A stretch of 15,292 nt of DNA. It comes from Candidatus Apopatosoma intestinale. Lineage in GTDB: Bacteria > Bacillota > Clostridia > Oscillospirales > CAG-272. A model generated the notes under the pieces. It was given only the letters and a program-made list of their open reading frames with translations, made no database searches and was not told the DNA's origin. Location of the stretch: assembly GCA_003524145.1 (NCBI GenBank), contig DODZ01000046.1:4738-20029 (forward strand). The letters are read 5' to 3'. The translations under genes were made by a program, and so were the position numbers. Below, in pieces: positions 1 through 7,230 of this stretch (position 1 is the first letter of the stretch; every line of letters begins with the position of its first letter).

Positions 1-82
1 ACATAGCGAAATAGGGTTTATTTTGATAGTCTTGTCAGCGTACAAACTTCCCCACGCCCGCCTTGCACTTATAGCGGGCGTG
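1..82. repeat. Dispersed intergenic repeat, left copy
   Basis: Bases 1-70 align to the reverse complement of 15187-15257 with about 57 of 70 positions identical and one indel (hand count). The conserved blocks include ATAGGG, TTATTTTGATA, GTCAGCGTACA and CCTTGCACTT. Inside this copy CACGCCCGC (53-61) and GCGGGCGTG (74-82) form a perfect 9-bp inverted repeat around a loop containing TTGCACTT. The element may continue to the left of the window. No transposase or target-site duplication is visible, so it is best read as a non-autonomous dispersed repeat of unknown family. Confidence 0.7.
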
Positions 83-320
83 CAGGCAATGCGTGCACGA
101 ATCTGCTCGGCTTTCTCGTGTGATATGTTCGCACGCGTGGTAGTATGAGATTGCGGAGAGAGCGATACTGCCGACTTTTACTTTGCCCCATTGCCGCACG
201 CACTTGCCACGCATGGCTTGTGCGACTGACTCGTGCACGCGGAAGAAGATTTTTAAGAGGATGGAAAATCCTCTTAAATGACTTTTGGTACTTTTGGTCA
301 CTGAAAAGTACGGAAAACTT
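83..320. other. Gene-free stretch beside the left repeat
   Basis: No convincing gene is present. A minus-strand open frame of 88 codons (35-301) overlaps the repeat, has no recognisable domain and no good ribosome binding site, and looks like chance coding in repeat DNA. Several short GTGCACG/GCATGGC-type palindromic words occur, as in the right-hand repeat region, so part of this stretch may belong to the same repeat. ribF ends convergently at 321. Confidence 0.5.
252..278 (-). terminator. Hairpin downstream of ribF, candidate terminator
   Basis: TTTAAGAGGAT (252-262) and ATCCTCTTAAA (268-278) form a perfect 11-bp stem with a 5-base loop. It lies about 45 bases past the ribF stop. On the minus strand it is followed by AATCTTCTTCC, a T-rich but imperfect tract. 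It could end ribF transcription, or it could be a structural part of the neighbouring repeat. Confidence 0.5.
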
Positions 321-1250
321 TCAAAAAGAAATCCCCATCTTTTTGAGTATTTCCTCTGCCTGAGTGCGGTTTCCCATCACCTCGGCGGTCAGCTCCGCCG
401 CACTCGAAAACCTGCGTTCGGGGCGGATGAACGCGAGCGGATAAACGGCGATTTCTCTGCCGTAGAGATCGCCGGAAAAACCGATGATATTCGTTTCGCA
501 GTTTACTTCTCCGTGTGAGTCTGTGCTCGGTCGCACCCCGATATTCGAGACGGCAGGATACTTCTTCCCGTCGATTATGCAGAGAGAGGCATAGACACCG
601 TGGCGCGGCGCCGCGGCACCGTGCGCTATGCGCTGATTTGCCGTCGGGAAGCCGAGGGTAGCCCCGAGCGCCTTACCGTGCAAAACCTCCGAGACAAAAC
701 CGAAATTTCTGCCGAGCAGGCTGTTTGCAAGCGCCATATCTCCCTCGGCAAGTGCCGCGCGTATTCTTGTCGAGCTGACGGGCTCGCCGCCGAGATTTAC
801 CGGCGGCAGGATGACGGTGCTTCGCCCGTGCGACTTCATGAGAGCAGCAAGCGTTTCTCCGTTTCCCGCACCCATTTTGCCGAAGCGGAAATTGAAGCCG
901 CAGAAGGCACAGGCGACATTCAGCTTGCCGATAAGCACCTCTGACACGAAAACCTCACAGCTCATATCGCGCACCTCGTCAAAAGGCACGGTCACGGCTA
1001 TCTCGGCGCCGCATTCGGCAAATATTTTCAGTTTTTCTTCATGCGAAACGATGAACGGCGCACCCGATGTATTGCTTTCAAAGGTAAAAACGGCGCATCT
1101 CGTGTCGCTGTGATCGCGGCAGTAGTCAACTGCCGCCTCTATGAGCCTTCTGTGCCCGGTATGGACACCGTCAAAATTGCCTATCGCGCAGGCGAGAGAC
1201 GAGCGCGGAACGGCAATTTCCGCGCCGCTTTTCAAATCGATTATTTTCAA
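321..1250 (-). CDS. ribF: Bifunctional riboflavin kinase / FAD synthetase
   Basis: This cytoplasmic enzyme phosphorylates riboflavin to FMN and then adenylylates FMN to FAD. The N-terminal nucleotidyltransferase half shows GNFDGVHTGH (residues 24-33, the HIGH-like nucleotide-binding motif), a GFNFRFG segment near 118 and SSTRIR at 159-164. The C-terminal flavokinase half shows GFPTAN (200-205), the conserved glutamate in CETN (E252), and GDLYG (260-264). At 309 residues it is full length for the family. The start is TTG at 1250-1248; GGACAGG lies upstream and no better in-frame ATG was seen. The gene lies 50 bases after yifB but has a promoter-like sequence overlapping the yifB stop, so it may be read both from that promoter and by read-through. 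It is not next to truB/rpsO, its frequent Bacillota neighbours. The family call is very safe; the exact start is less so. Confidence 0.96.
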   Translation of the reverse strand: MKIIDLKSGAEIAVPRSSLACAIGNFDGVHTGHRRLIEAAVDYCRDHSDTRCAVFTFESNTSGAPFIVSHEEKLKIFAECGAEIAVTVPFDEVRDMSCEVFVSEVLIGKLNVACAFCGFNFRFGKMGAGNGETLAALMKSHGRSTVILPPVNLGGEPVSSTRIRAALAEGDMALANSLLGRNFGFVSEVLHGKALGATLGFPTANQRIAHGAAAPRHGVYASLCIIDGKKYPAVSNIGVRPSTDSHGEVNCETNIIGFSGDLYGREIAVYPLAFIRPERRFSSAAELTAEVMGNRTQAEEILKKMGISF

Positions 1251-1280
1251 TTATTATCCTGTCCTTATGGATTTTCTTAT

Positions 1281-1309
1281 ATTATACCGCAAAGCGGACT
1301 TTATTTCCA
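1281..1309 (-). promoter_or_regulatory. Putative ribF promoter
   Basis: On the minus strand TGGAAA (-35, 1304-1309) and TATAAT (-10, 1281-1286) are separated by 17 bases. The perfect -10 lies about 30 bases before the TTG start of ribF, and the -35 overlaps the last codons and stop of yifB. The -35 matches consensus at only 4 of 6 positions. Confidence 0.5.
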
Positions 1310-2842
1310 GTATTTTCTGTCGAGCGAGCGGTATTGTATCGCTTCCGCGATGTGCGCAGGGAGTATGCTTTCGCTTTCCTCGAGGTCGGCTATCGTCCTT
1401 GCCACGCGCAGGATTCTGTCATAACCGCGGGCGGAAAGCCCCAGCCTGTCAAAAGCCTTTTGCAGGAGGAGTGTTGCTTTCTCATCCATTTTGCAGTATT
1501 TCTGTATCTGAGAGCTGGTCAGCTGTGCATTGCAGTGGAGTCCGTCTTCATTTGCATAGCGGCGCGAAGCGAAATCGCGTGCCTTTTTTACTCTTTCAGC
1601 CATCACTGCGGAATTTACCGGTGAAGGCTCGCGCACGGCGACTTCATCATAAGAGAGCGACGGCACTTCTATCTGAATATCTATCCTGTCGAGCAGCGGT
1701 CCGCTTATCCGCGAGAGATAGCGGGAAATATCCGTCTGCGAGCAGGTGCATTTGCCGGAGGGATGACCGTAATAGCCGCATTTGCATGGATTCATGGCGC
1801 AAACGAGCATGAAATCCGAGGGAAATGTAAATTTTCCGCCGACGCGCGTTATCGTTACCTTGCCGTCCTCGAGCGGCTGGCGCAGAGCCTCCATGGATTC
1901 GCGGGAAAACTCTGGAAGCTCATCGAGAAAGAGCACTCCGTTGTGCGCAAGTGAAATTTCACCGGGCATCGGTATTCTGCCGCCGCCCGAAAGACCTGCG
2001 CACGACATGGTATGGTGTGGTGCACGGAAGGGACGCTCACGCATGAGTGCATGCGAGCCGTCCTGCCGCATACCTGCGGCGGAATGGATGCGCGTCGTCT
2101 CTATCGCTTCGTCGAAGGTCATCTCCGGCAGAATTGACGGAATGCGCTTGGCAAGCATGCTTTTGCCTGTCCCGGGTGCGCCTATCATGAGGATATTGTG
2201 ACCGCCGGCGCAGGCTATCTCGAGCGCACGCTTGGCTTTTTCCTGCCCCTTCACATCGGCAAAATCAAGCATCGGTATACGGTGTGCCGATGCGCCTGCA
2301 TCGACCGCGTGAAAAGGCTCTATCGGCATTTCCCCATTGAGCATGGCGACGAGCTCTGCGGCTTTTTTCACGGGATAGACTGTAACACCCTCGACGACCG
2401 AAGCCTCCGCGGCATTTTCGGGCGCCACGAAAAGCTCTGTTTTTCCCGCTTCCTTTGCCGCAAGGCACATGGAGAGCATACCGTTTACGGGGCGCACCTC
2501 GCCCGAGAGCGAAAGCTCGCCGATGAAGCATCTGTTTTCGGTTTCGGCATTTTCGTTTATCACGCCCGCGCACTGCATGATGGCGATGAGCATGGCAAGG
2601 TCAAAGCCGGAGCCCTCCTTGCGCTTGTCGGCAGGAGCGAGGTTTACCGTTATCTGCGAATCGGGAAAAGGAAAACCGCTGTTTACAAAAGCCGCTCTGA
2701 TGCGGTCCTTTGCCTCCTTGACGGCGTTGTCCGGCAGTCCCACTATGCCAAAGCACGGAAGCTTGTCCTGAAAATCGCACTCCACCGTGACTCCGTAGCC
2801 GTCTATTCCGATAAGACCCGCCGTATAGATTCTTGAAAGCAT
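1301..2842 (-). CDS. YifB/ComM-family Mg-chelatase-like AAA+ ATPase
   Basis: Members of this family are AAA+ ATPases related to the magnesium chelatase ChlI subunit. The Gram-negative member ComM is a hexameric helicase that promotes branch migration during natural transformation; the role in Clostridia is not settled. The order is an N-terminal Lon/S16-like domain (about 1-170), the ATPase core with Walker A GAPGTGKS (221-228) and Walker B GVLFLDELPEF (302-312), and a C-terminal chelatase-like helical domain with GLSARGYDR (468-476). A cysteine cluster C353, C355, C365, C367 suggests a metal-binding knuckle typical of the family. The 513-residue length is normal. The ATG at 2842 has AAGGAG six bases upstream. 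It is divergent from clpC and precedes ribF. It is often annotated yifB or comM; the symbol is left empty because function in this lineage is unproven. Confidence 0.94.
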   Translation of the reverse strand: MLSRIYTAGLIGIDGYGVTVECDFQDKLPCFGIVGLPDNAVKEAKDRIRAAFVNSGFPFPDSQITVNLAPADKRKEGSGFDLAMLIAIMQCAGVINENAETENRCFIGELSLSGEVRPVNGMLSMCLAAKEAGKTELFVAPENAAEASVVEGVTVYPVKKAAELVAMLNGEMPIEPFHAVDAGASAHRIPMLDFADVKGQEKAKRALEIACAGGHNILMIGAPGTGKSMLAKRIPSILPEMTFDEAIETTRIHSAAGMRQDGSHALMRERPFRAPHHTMSCAGLSGGGRIPMPGEISLAHNGVLFLDELPEFSRESMEALRQPLEDGKVTITRVGGKFTFPSDFMLVCAMNPCKCGYYGHPSGKCTCSQTDISRYLSRISGPLLDRIDIQIEVPSLSYDEVAVREPSPVNSAVMAERVKKARDFASRRYANEDGLHCNAQLTSSQIQKYCKMDEKATLLLQKAFDRLGLSARGYDRILRVARTIADLEESESILPAHIAEAIQYRSLDRKYWK

Positions 2843-2875
2843 GGCAATCTCCTTTTTGCAGACATATTTTCTTCT

Positions 2876-2904
2876 ATTTTACAATATTCGCGCGGAAATT
2901 ACAA
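2876..2904 (-). promoter_or_regulatory. Putative yifB promoter
   Basis: On the minus strand TTGTAA (-35, 2899-2904) and TAAAAT (-10, 2876-2881) are spaced 17 bases apart, about 34 bases upstream of the yifB start. The hexamers match consensus at 4/6 and 5/6. The -35 lies six bases from the inverted-repeat block at 2910-2936, so a protein bound there could affect yifB and clpC together. Confidence 0.5.
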
Positions 2905-2909
2905 GGATA

Positions 2910-2936
2910 ATTTTCCAAAAACGGAAAATATTTTCC
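2910..2936. promoter_or_regulatory. Candidate operator between yifB and clpC
   Basis: Three copies of one 7-base half-site occur: ATTTTCC (2910-2916), its complement GGAAAAT (2923-2929) and ATTTTCC again (2930-2936). The last two make a perfect 14-bp palindrome, GGAAAATATTTTCC. The block sits between the divergent genes, upstream of weak clpC -10 candidates (TAGAAT at 2949-2954 or TATATT at 2954-2959). It is not the CtsR direct repeat (GGTCAAA type) or the CIRCE/HrcA element that commonly control clpC in Bacillota. The binding protein is unknown. Confidence 0.45.
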
Positions 2937-3004
2937 CATATAAATGGATAGAATATATTTGCGTGAATGTGCGGCATGCCGCCGCATGGATAATGAGGTA
3001 TTTT

Positions 3005-5434
3005 ATGCAGAACAAATTTACTGAGCTTGCCGCTGCGGCTCTGACAAAATCGAGACTTATCGCCTGCGAGATGGGGCACACCTATATCGGAACAGAACAT
3101 CTGCTTCTCGGTATACTTTCCGTGCCGGAGAGTGCGGGCGCCGATATGCTGGAGTCTCATGCAGTGACCTTTTCTTCCACAAAGGCGCTGATGGCGGAGC
3201 TGCTCGGGCAGGGAGAGGAAACAAGGCTCGGCAATTCAGATATGACGCCGAGGCTTCGTCGCGCTATCGAGGGCTCGGCACTCGAAGCGGCAAAATACGG
3301 GCAGAGTCTGATCGGAACAGAGCATCTGCTTCTTGCCATGCTCTCACAGAGAGACTGCGTTGCCGTCAAGGTGATGATAGCCGAGGGCGCCGTGATAGGC
3401 GAGCTTGTGGCGGACGCGGGAGCTTTTCTTCTGGAGATGAGCGATAAAAAGGAAAAGGAAGCAAAGGCACAGTCTTATCAGGCAAATACGGCGGGTGCCT
3501 CTGCACTTTCGCTCTACGGCAGAGACCTTGTGGAGGCGGCAAACAGCGGCAGGCTCGATCCTGTGGTGGGCAGAGATGAAGAAATAACGCGAATGCTTCA
3601 GATACTCTGCCGAAAATCGAAAAATAATCCCTGCCTTATCGGCGAGCCGGGCGTGGGAAAAACGGCTGTTGCCGAAGGACTTGCCGCAAGGATAGCGGCG
3701 GGCGATGCTCCCGAGGCGCTTCTGCATAAGCATATCATTGCTCTTGATATGGGTGCGATGCTTGCAGGAGCAAAATACAGGGGCGAATTTGAGGACAGAC
3801 TCAAAAAGGTGATAGAAGAGGTTACCACGTCGGATAAATATATCCTTTTCATAGATGAGATACACATGATAGTCGGGGCGGGCGCGGCAGAGGGAGCACT
3901 CGATGCGGCAAATATACTCAAGCCCGCGCTCTCCCGCGGGGATATTCAGCTTATCGGCGCGACTACCGTTTCGGAATATCATCGCCATATAGAAAAGGAT
4001 GCGGCACTCGAGCGGCGTTTTCAGCCTGTACTAATAGGCGAGCCGGATGCGGCGCAGACGAAAAATATCCTGCGCGGACTTCGCGAGAGCTATGAGAACC
4101 ACCACCGCGTGAAGATTACAGACGAGGCGATAGATGCGGCTGTGAGGCTCTCGGTGCGATATCTCGGCGACAGATTTCTGCCCGACAAGGCGATAGATCT
4201 CATCGATGAAGCCGCCGCAAAAAAACGGATAGAGCAGAGCGGCAAGCCCGAGGAGATAAGGACGCTGGAGAGCAGACTTGCTGCACTGAGGGTAAAAAAA
4301 GAAGCGCTCGTGCGCTCTCAGAATTTCGAAGCGGCGGCAGGCGTGCGCGATGAGATAATTGCTGCACGCGATGCGCTCGAGGCGGAATGTGAAAAATGGG
4401 AGTGGGCGAGAGCATCGGGCAATGCCGTCATCGGCGAAAATGAGATAGCCGAGACAGTCACGGCATGGACGCATATTCCCGTCTCGCGCATAAGCGAGGA
4501 TGAGGGCGAGCGGCTTGCCCGACTTGAGGAAATTCTTGCGCGGCGCGTGATAGGGCAGGAGAGAGCCGTCGTTTCCGTTTCGCGGGCGATAAGGCGCGGC
4601 AGAGCGGGACTCGGCGACCCGAAGCGACCCGTCGGTTCGTTTCTTTTTGTCGGCACGACAGGCGTAGGTAAAACAGAGCTGGCAAAGGCGACAGCCGAGG
4701 CGCTTTTCGGCAGTGAAAACGCTATGATAACGCTCGATATGAGCGAATATATGGAGCTTCACAGCGTATCTAAGCTTATCGGCTCGCCACCCGGCTATGT
4801 CGGCTACGGAGAGGGCGGTCAACTCACGGAGCGCGTGCGTAAAATGCCGTATTGCCTCATTCTTTTTGATGAGATAGAAAAAGCTCATCCCGATGTTTTC
4901 AATCTTCTCCTGCAGGTGCTTGAAGAGGGACAGCTGACCGATTCACAGGGCAGACGGGCAATTTTTTCAAATGCCGTCATCATTATGACTTCAAATGTCG
5001 GCACGGGCGAGCGCAAAAGCTACAGCGCGACGGGCTTTTCGCCGACGGTGAGCGAGAGCATGGCAGAGGAGGAGAGCATCAGGGCAAAGCTGCGTGAGCG
5101 TTTCCGTCCGGAATTTCTCAACAGGATAGACGAAACGGTTATTTTCAGGAGGCTCGGTAAGGATGAGATAAAGCGGATAGCCGAGAAAATGCTCGGCAAT
5201 CTCGTAAAGAAATTGCGGGATCTCGGGGTGGAAGCGGAATTTTCCGATGAAGCCGCGGAGCTTATTGCGGAAAGCGGCATGGATGAAACGTACGGTGCAA
5301 GACCGCTTCGCCGCGAGATAAGAGAAAAGATAGAAAATGTGCTTGCCGAGAAGCTTCTTTGCCACGATATATCAAAGGGAGACAAGATTTTCTGCACGGT
5401 AAAGGATGGGCACATGGAATTCAATAAGACATAA
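3005..5434 (+). CDS. clpC: ClpC-type Clp ATPase, ClpP unfoldase subunit
   Basis: This HSP100 AAA+ ring unfolds proteins and threads them into ClpP. Numbering is from the ATG at 3005, which has TGAGG six bases upstream; the in-frame GTG at 2963 lacks a suitable site and would add 14 unrelated residues. The protein has 809 residues. The N-domain carries two Clp repeats with IGTEHLLL at 28-35 and 103-110. D1 has Walker A GEPGVGKT (213-220), pore loop KYRG (257-260) and Walker B ILFIDEIH (280-287). A UVR-like coiled middle domain spans about 415-455, as expected for ClpC rather than ClpB. D2 has Walker A GTTGVGKT (550-557), pore loop GYVG (597-600) and Walker B LILFDEIE (618-625). TGF at 676-678 fits the ClpP-docking loop. 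It stands alone: ctsR, mcsA and mcsB, its usual Bacillota partners, are not adjacent. ClpE is the main alternative, but the N-terminus argues against it. Confidence 0.95.
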   Translation: MQNKFTELAAAALTKSRLIACEMGHTYIGTEHLLLGILSVPESAGADMLESHAVTFSSTKALMAELLGQGEETRLGNSDMTPRLRRAIEGSALEAAKYGQSLIGTEHLLLAMLSQRDCVAVKVMIAEGAVIGELVADAGAFLLEMSDKKEKEAKAQSYQANTAGASALSLYGRDLVEAANSGRLDPVVGRDEEITRMLQILCRKSKNNPCLIGEPGVGKTAVAEGLAARIAAGDAPEALLHKHIIALDMGAMLAGAKYRGEFEDRLKKVIEEVTTSDKYILFIDEIHMIVGAGAAEGALDAANILKPALSRGDIQLIGATTVSEYHRHIEKDAALERRFQPVLIGEPDAAQTKNILRGLRESYENHHRVKITDEAIDAAVRLSVRYLGDRFLPDKAIDLIDEAAAKKRIEQSGKPEEIRTLESRLAALRVKKEALVRSQNFEAAAGVRDEIIAARDALEAECEKWEWARASGNAVIGENEIAETVTAWTHIPVSRISEDEGERLARLEEILARRVIGQERAVVSVSRAIRRGRAGLGDPKRPVGSFLFVGTTGVGKTELAKATAEALFGSENAMITLDMSEYMELHSVSKLIGSPPGYVGYGEGGQLTERVRKMPYCLILFDEIEKAHPDVFNLLLQVLEEGQLTDSQGRRAIFSNAVIIMTSNVGTGERKSYSATGFSPTVSESMAEEESIRAKLRERFRPEFLNRIDETVIFRRLGKDEIKRIAEKMLGNLVKKLRDLGVEAEFSDEAAELIAESGMDETYGARPLRREIREKIENVLAEKLLCHDISKGDKIFCTVKDGHMEFNKT

Positions 5435-5440
5435 AAGATA

Positions 5441-5468
5441 AGCGGGGAATTTGCAAAAAATCCCCGCT
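5441..5468 (+). terminator. First hairpin after clpC
   Basis: AGCGGGGA (5441-5448) pairs with TCCCCGCT (5461-5468) just past the clpC stop; further T-A pairs can form inside after one mismatch. No T-run follows on the plus strand, so it is more likely an mRNA 3' end stabiliser or a part of a double terminator than a terminator alone. Confidence 0.5.
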
Positions 5469-5481
5469 TCGCGTTATAGAT

Positions 5482-5519
5482 AAAGCAGGAGCTTCATTTG
5501 CCTGAAGCTCCTGCTTTTT
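5482..5519. terminator. Bidirectional terminator, clpC / hydrolase
   Basis: AAAGCAGGAGCTTCA (5482-5496) and its exact complement (5503-5517) form a 15-bp stem with loop TTTGCC. TTTTT follows on the plus strand and TTTATCTAT on the minus strand. It separates clpC from the convergent alpha/beta hydrolase gene and should serve both. Confidence 0.9.
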
Positions 5520-5529
5520 CGGTAGCGTA

Positions 5530-6339
5530 TCAGAGATTGTCAGCCCATTTGATGGCGAGGTCAATCCAGCCGGGGATGGCATGATAGATGGAATTTATAC
5601 CCACGGTCTTGTCCGCGAGCGAAAGCCCGTGACCGCCCTCGGGATAGAGATGTGCTTCAAAAGGAATATGGTTATATGCGAGCGATGACATGAAGAGAAG
5701 CGAATTCTGAATCGGCACGGCATTGTCTGTCACCGTGTGCCAGATAAAGGTCGGCACAGTCTCCTCCGAGACGGCTTTTTCGAGCGAAACAAACTCGCGC
5801 ATTTCCGGTTTTGCATAATTTTCGCCGCCGAGCAGATTTTTTATCGAGCCTTCATGTGAATATTCGCCGCTCGTGATGACGGGATAACCGAGTATCATAC
5901 CGCGCGGGCGGTTGTTTTCTCTCGGCATGTCTATTTTATTATAGATGAAATCTTTATTCCACATTGTTCCGTGCGAAGCGCAGAGATGACCGCCCGCGGA
6001 AAAGCCTATAGTGAAAATATAATCGGGGTCTATGTGAAATTCCTCGGCTCTCTCATGGAGCAGTTTCATGCACATGGAAGCTTCGAGAAGCTGCGCCGGG
6101 AAGCGGTCTTTACCTTTTACCGTATAGTCAAGCACAAAGGCATTGAAGCCTTTTGCAAGGAAGTTGAAAGCTATCGGTTCTCCTTCTCTGGGCGAAACAT
6201 ACCAGTATGCACCGCCCGGGAAAATGAGTATGGCTTTTCTTTTCTGATTGTAGGGAAGTGATTCAAAAGGCTCCGCTATATATGTTGTGAGAAAAACGTC
6301 ATCGCGTCCTTCGTAGAGATAAATTTTCTCGGTTTTCAT
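5530..6339 (-). CDS. Alpha/beta hydrolase, acetyl-esterase-like
   Basis: This is a soluble serine hydrolase of the alpha/beta fold, closest in motif pattern to the BD-FAE/acetylxylan-type esterases common in gut Clostridia. The oxyanion-hole segment is PGGAY (41-45). The nucleophile elbow is GFSAGG (112-117) with S114. D205 in HTVTDNAVP and H237 in EGGHGLS complete the catalytic triad. At 269 residues it is a complete single domain. No signal peptide or membrane segment is seen, so it should act inside the cell, perhaps deacetylating imported sugars; the substrate is inferred only from the family. The ATG at 6339 has GGAGGAC six bases upstream. It begins 34 bases after the preceding minus-strand GME-fold gene, so the two are probably cotranscribed. 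The fold is certain, the substrate is not. Confidence 0.9.
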   Translation of the reverse strand: MKTEKIYLYEGRDDVFLTTYIAEPFESLPYNQKRKAILIFPGGAYWYVSPREGEPIAFNFLAKGFNAFVLDYTVKGKDRFPAQLLEASMCMKLLHERAEEFHIDPDYIFTIGFSAGGHLCASHGTMWNKDFIYNKIDMPRENNRPRGMILGYPVITSGEYSHEGSIKNLLGGENYAKPEMREFVSLEKAVSEETVPTFIWHTVTDNAVPIQNSLLFMSSLAYNHIPFEAHLYPEGGHGLSLADKTVGINSIYHAIPGWIDLAIKWADNL

Positions 6340-6373
6340 TGTTTTGTCCTCCGTTTTTACATGCTTTTTTTAT

Positions 6374-7072
6374 TTAATCCGCCGTCTCAAAGATGGCAAG
6401 CCCGCCATAGTCAAAGAGCCTGCCGTCTCCCGCGCAGATAATGTTCATATTTTTTGAATATATATATTCTTTTATTTTCTCCCCGTCGGGATGAGTGTTT
6501 ATATCGCCGAAAAATATCACCGTGTCTCCGATAACGCCGCTTGCCCCGCCGATAAAGCCGTAATCATATCCGCTTATTCCTATGCTTCCCGCACCGATAT
6601 GCAGATACTGCGCCCCGTGCTGCGCACAGGCGCAGGTGATGGCGCCGTCCGCAGTGATTATACTTTCATGAAGGCAGAGGCAGGAGCATTTAGCATAGCC
6701 CTGATTTGTTACCACAGGGGTAAGCCCTGCGGACAGCGCTGCGGCAAGCGCCGCCTCCGAGGTATATTTACTGCAGAAGAAAAGGCTGCCGAGTGCAAAG
6801 CAGTTGAGCAGTACATCATGGGGATAGGCGTCGCCTGCCGCACGCGGCTCGGCGATATACGGTATATGCCGCTTCCGGAGTATTTCCGAAAGAGCCGTAT
6901 TTTCGCTGTGAATTATCATTTTGCCGCCGAGCAGCGCCATCTGCATATCGGGATGCGCGCAGACAGGTGCGGGCAGTGAGGCAAGCGGCGGTATACGCAC
7001 GCACTCTCCGTAGGCGGAAAGCAAAGCTTCCGCTTCACGCGGCATATCACAGCTCATGAAAACATAACGCAT
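6374..7072 (-). CDS. DUF6873-type GME-fold (pentein-like) protein
   Basis: The protein has 232 residues and resembles the uncharacterised DUF6873 family, assigned to the GME (guanidino-group-modifying enzyme, pentein) fold; this is recalled from family features, not searched. Visible conserved-looking elements are HPDMQM (40-45), AYPHD (82-86), a NQGYAKCSC segment (123-131), GYDYGFIGG (168-176) and GDINTHPD (189-196). Penteins such as arginine deiminase use Asp/Glu, His and Cys on a five-fold propeller. Asp42, Asp/His around 191-196 and one of the cysteines at 129-133 are possible catalytic residues, but that is inference. Twelve or so cysteines in a cytoplasmic protein is notable. The ATG at 7072 has GAGGTG upstream. 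The alpha/beta hydrolase gene follows by 34 bases. Substrate and pathway are unknown. Confidence 0.72.
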   Translation of the reverse strand: MRYVFMSCDMPREAEALLSAYGECVRIPPLASLPAPVCAHPDMQMALLGGKMIIHSENTALSEILRKRHIPYIAEPRAAGDAYPHDVLLNCFALGSLFFCSKYTSEAALAAALSAGLTPVVTNQGYAKCSCLCLHESIITADGAITCACAQHGAQYLHIGAGSIGISGYDYGFIGGASGVIGDTVIFFGDINTHPDGEKIKEYIYSKNMNIICAGDGRLFDYGGLAIFETAD

Positions 7073-7094
7073 TATTCACCTCACGAAAAACAGG

Positions 7095-7133
7095 CAAAAA
7101 CGTATACAGCGGAAGCAAAGCCGCTTCCGCTGT
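7095..7133 (-). terminator. Terminator after rpmB
   Basis: ACAGCGGAAGC (7106-7116) and GCTTCCGCTGT (7123-7133) make a perfect 11-bp stem with loop AAAGCC. On the minus strand it is followed by ATACGTTTTTGCC. It should end transcripts from rpmB. It lies only about 22 bases before the next minus-strand start codon (7072), so a promoter for that gene must overlap it or lie upstream of it. Confidence 0.8.
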
Positions 7134-7157
7134 CGGTTTAAGTCATATGCTTTGCGC

Positions 7158-7186
7158 AGTTTACCACTGCCGGAAAAATCCGACAA
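7158..7186 (-). promoter_or_regulatory. Weak promoter candidate for the GME-fold gene
   Basis: On the minus strand TTGTCG (7181-7186) and TAAACT (7158-7163) are 17 bases apart, each matching consensus at 4 of 6 positions. If used, the rpmB terminator hairpin would fall inside the resulting leader and could limit read-through into the GME-fold/hydrolase pair. Confidence 0.3.
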
Positions 7187-7230
7187 TATGCGCCGCTTTA
7201 CGGCATGAAGCCCCTTTTATCCGAAAAAGC

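Noticed and set aside
35..301. 88-codon open frame on the minus strand next to the left repeat
   Set aside because: It overlaps the dispersed repeat, lacks a clear ribosome binding site and shows no recognisable domain; likely chance coding in repeat DNA.
1248..1300. FMN riboswitch before ribF
   Set aside because: Only 50 bases separate ribF from yifB, far too short for the FMN aptamer, and none of its conserved segments are visible.
2843..3004. CtsR or CIRCE/HrcA operator for clpC
   Set aside because: Neither the GGTCAAA-type direct repeat nor the TTAGCACTC/GAGTGCTAA inverted repeat is present.
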